Made by a program: the position numbers and the translations under genes. Of a DNA stretch of 64,000 nt, positions 63,995 through 64,000 are shown in pieces. Each line of letters opens with the position of its first letter. Within the stretch, counting starts at the first letter, position 1. Location: the NCBI RefSeq assembly GCF_025154015.1, contig NZ_JAOAMV010000004.1, positions 186,001 to 250,000 of the forward strand, in the 5' to 3' direction. Under the pieces are notes generated by a model, which saw only the letters and a list, made by a program, of their open reading frames with translations, had not been told where the DNA came from and did not search any database. The stretch is from Tsuneonella litorea (lineage in GTDB: Bacteria > Pseudomonadota > Alphaproteobacteria > Sphingomonadales > Sphingomonadaceae).

Positions 63995-64000
63995 CGCTAC

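Overview
The window is GC-rich, densely packed bacterial chromosome with many GTG starts and 1-4 base stop/start overlaps. The gene content points to an alphaproteobacterium of the order Sphingomonadales, probably an Erythrobacteraceae or Sphingomonadaceae member. The clues are a complete general stress response locus (PhyR, NepR, EcfG, HWE-type kinases), a LOV photoreceptor beside an HWE kinase, class I polyhydroxyalkanoate synthase with a phasin, a large TonB-dependent receptor, the Anbu operon, and small accessory proteins resembling those common in sphingomonads. I did no database search; all names come from motifs and family knowledge.

Layout. 0-4 kb: end of an ABC permease, a DUF805 membrane protein and an 889-residue TonB-dependent receptor. 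4-10.4 kb: typA, then a signalling cluster of a single receiver protein, a CheB/CheR/PAS/HWE hybrid kinase and a LOV-domain protein. 10.4-13.2 kb: putP-type symporter, extensin-like lipoprotein, FixJ-like regulator with a degenerate receiver. 13.4-17.5 kb: Anbu proteasome-like protease, transglutaminase, alpha-E protein and ATP-grasp protein, the classical Anbu operon. 17.5-30.8 kb: mostly housekeeping (alpha/beta hydrolase, DUF3617 lipoprotein, uvrB, exported methyltransferase, S10 peptidase, DsbD-like reductase, UbiH-type monooxygenase, short RadC, membrane-tethered LuxR-type protein, alanine aminotransferase). 30.9-33.7 kb: phaC and a phasin whose promoter lies between two palindromic operators. 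33.9-38.3 kb: clpS, lptF, lptG, a small lipoprotein and a fatty acid desaturase.

38.3-44.2 kb holds the general stress response core: a single receiver protein, phyR, a CHASE-HWE kinase, nepR and ecfG. I can read EcfG-type promoters (GGAAC, 16-17 bases, CGTT or GGTT) directly in front of the receiver gene, phyR, nepR-ecfG, the small lipoprotein at 36.8 kb and, more weakly, the receiver gene at 6 kb. The nepR promoter is a near-perfect inverted repeat that also reads toward the kinase, so one element may serve both sides.

44.2-50.8 kb: AI-2E-type permease, Fe-superoxide dismutase, dicarboxylate symporter, glmM, a DUF1272 zinc-ribbon protein, thiD and a LOG-family protein. 50.9-61.3 kb is the most striking part: an extracellular amyloid (curli) locus with csgF, csgG, three giant curlin-repeat proteins (536, 630 and 695 residues, about 40-50 repeat units each, against five in E. 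coli CsgA), a short basic curlin, a 248-residue curlin and a coupled exported protein of unknown function, next to a LuxR-type regulator. No CsgE, CsgC or CsgH was recognised. 61.5-62.4 kb: mannose-6-phosphate isomerase-like protein. 62.4-64 kb is an accessory patch, visibly less GC-rich, with two copies of a small DUF6961-like family (one apparently damaged), a pair of convergent microproteins and a YoeB/YefM-type toxin-antitoxin pair.
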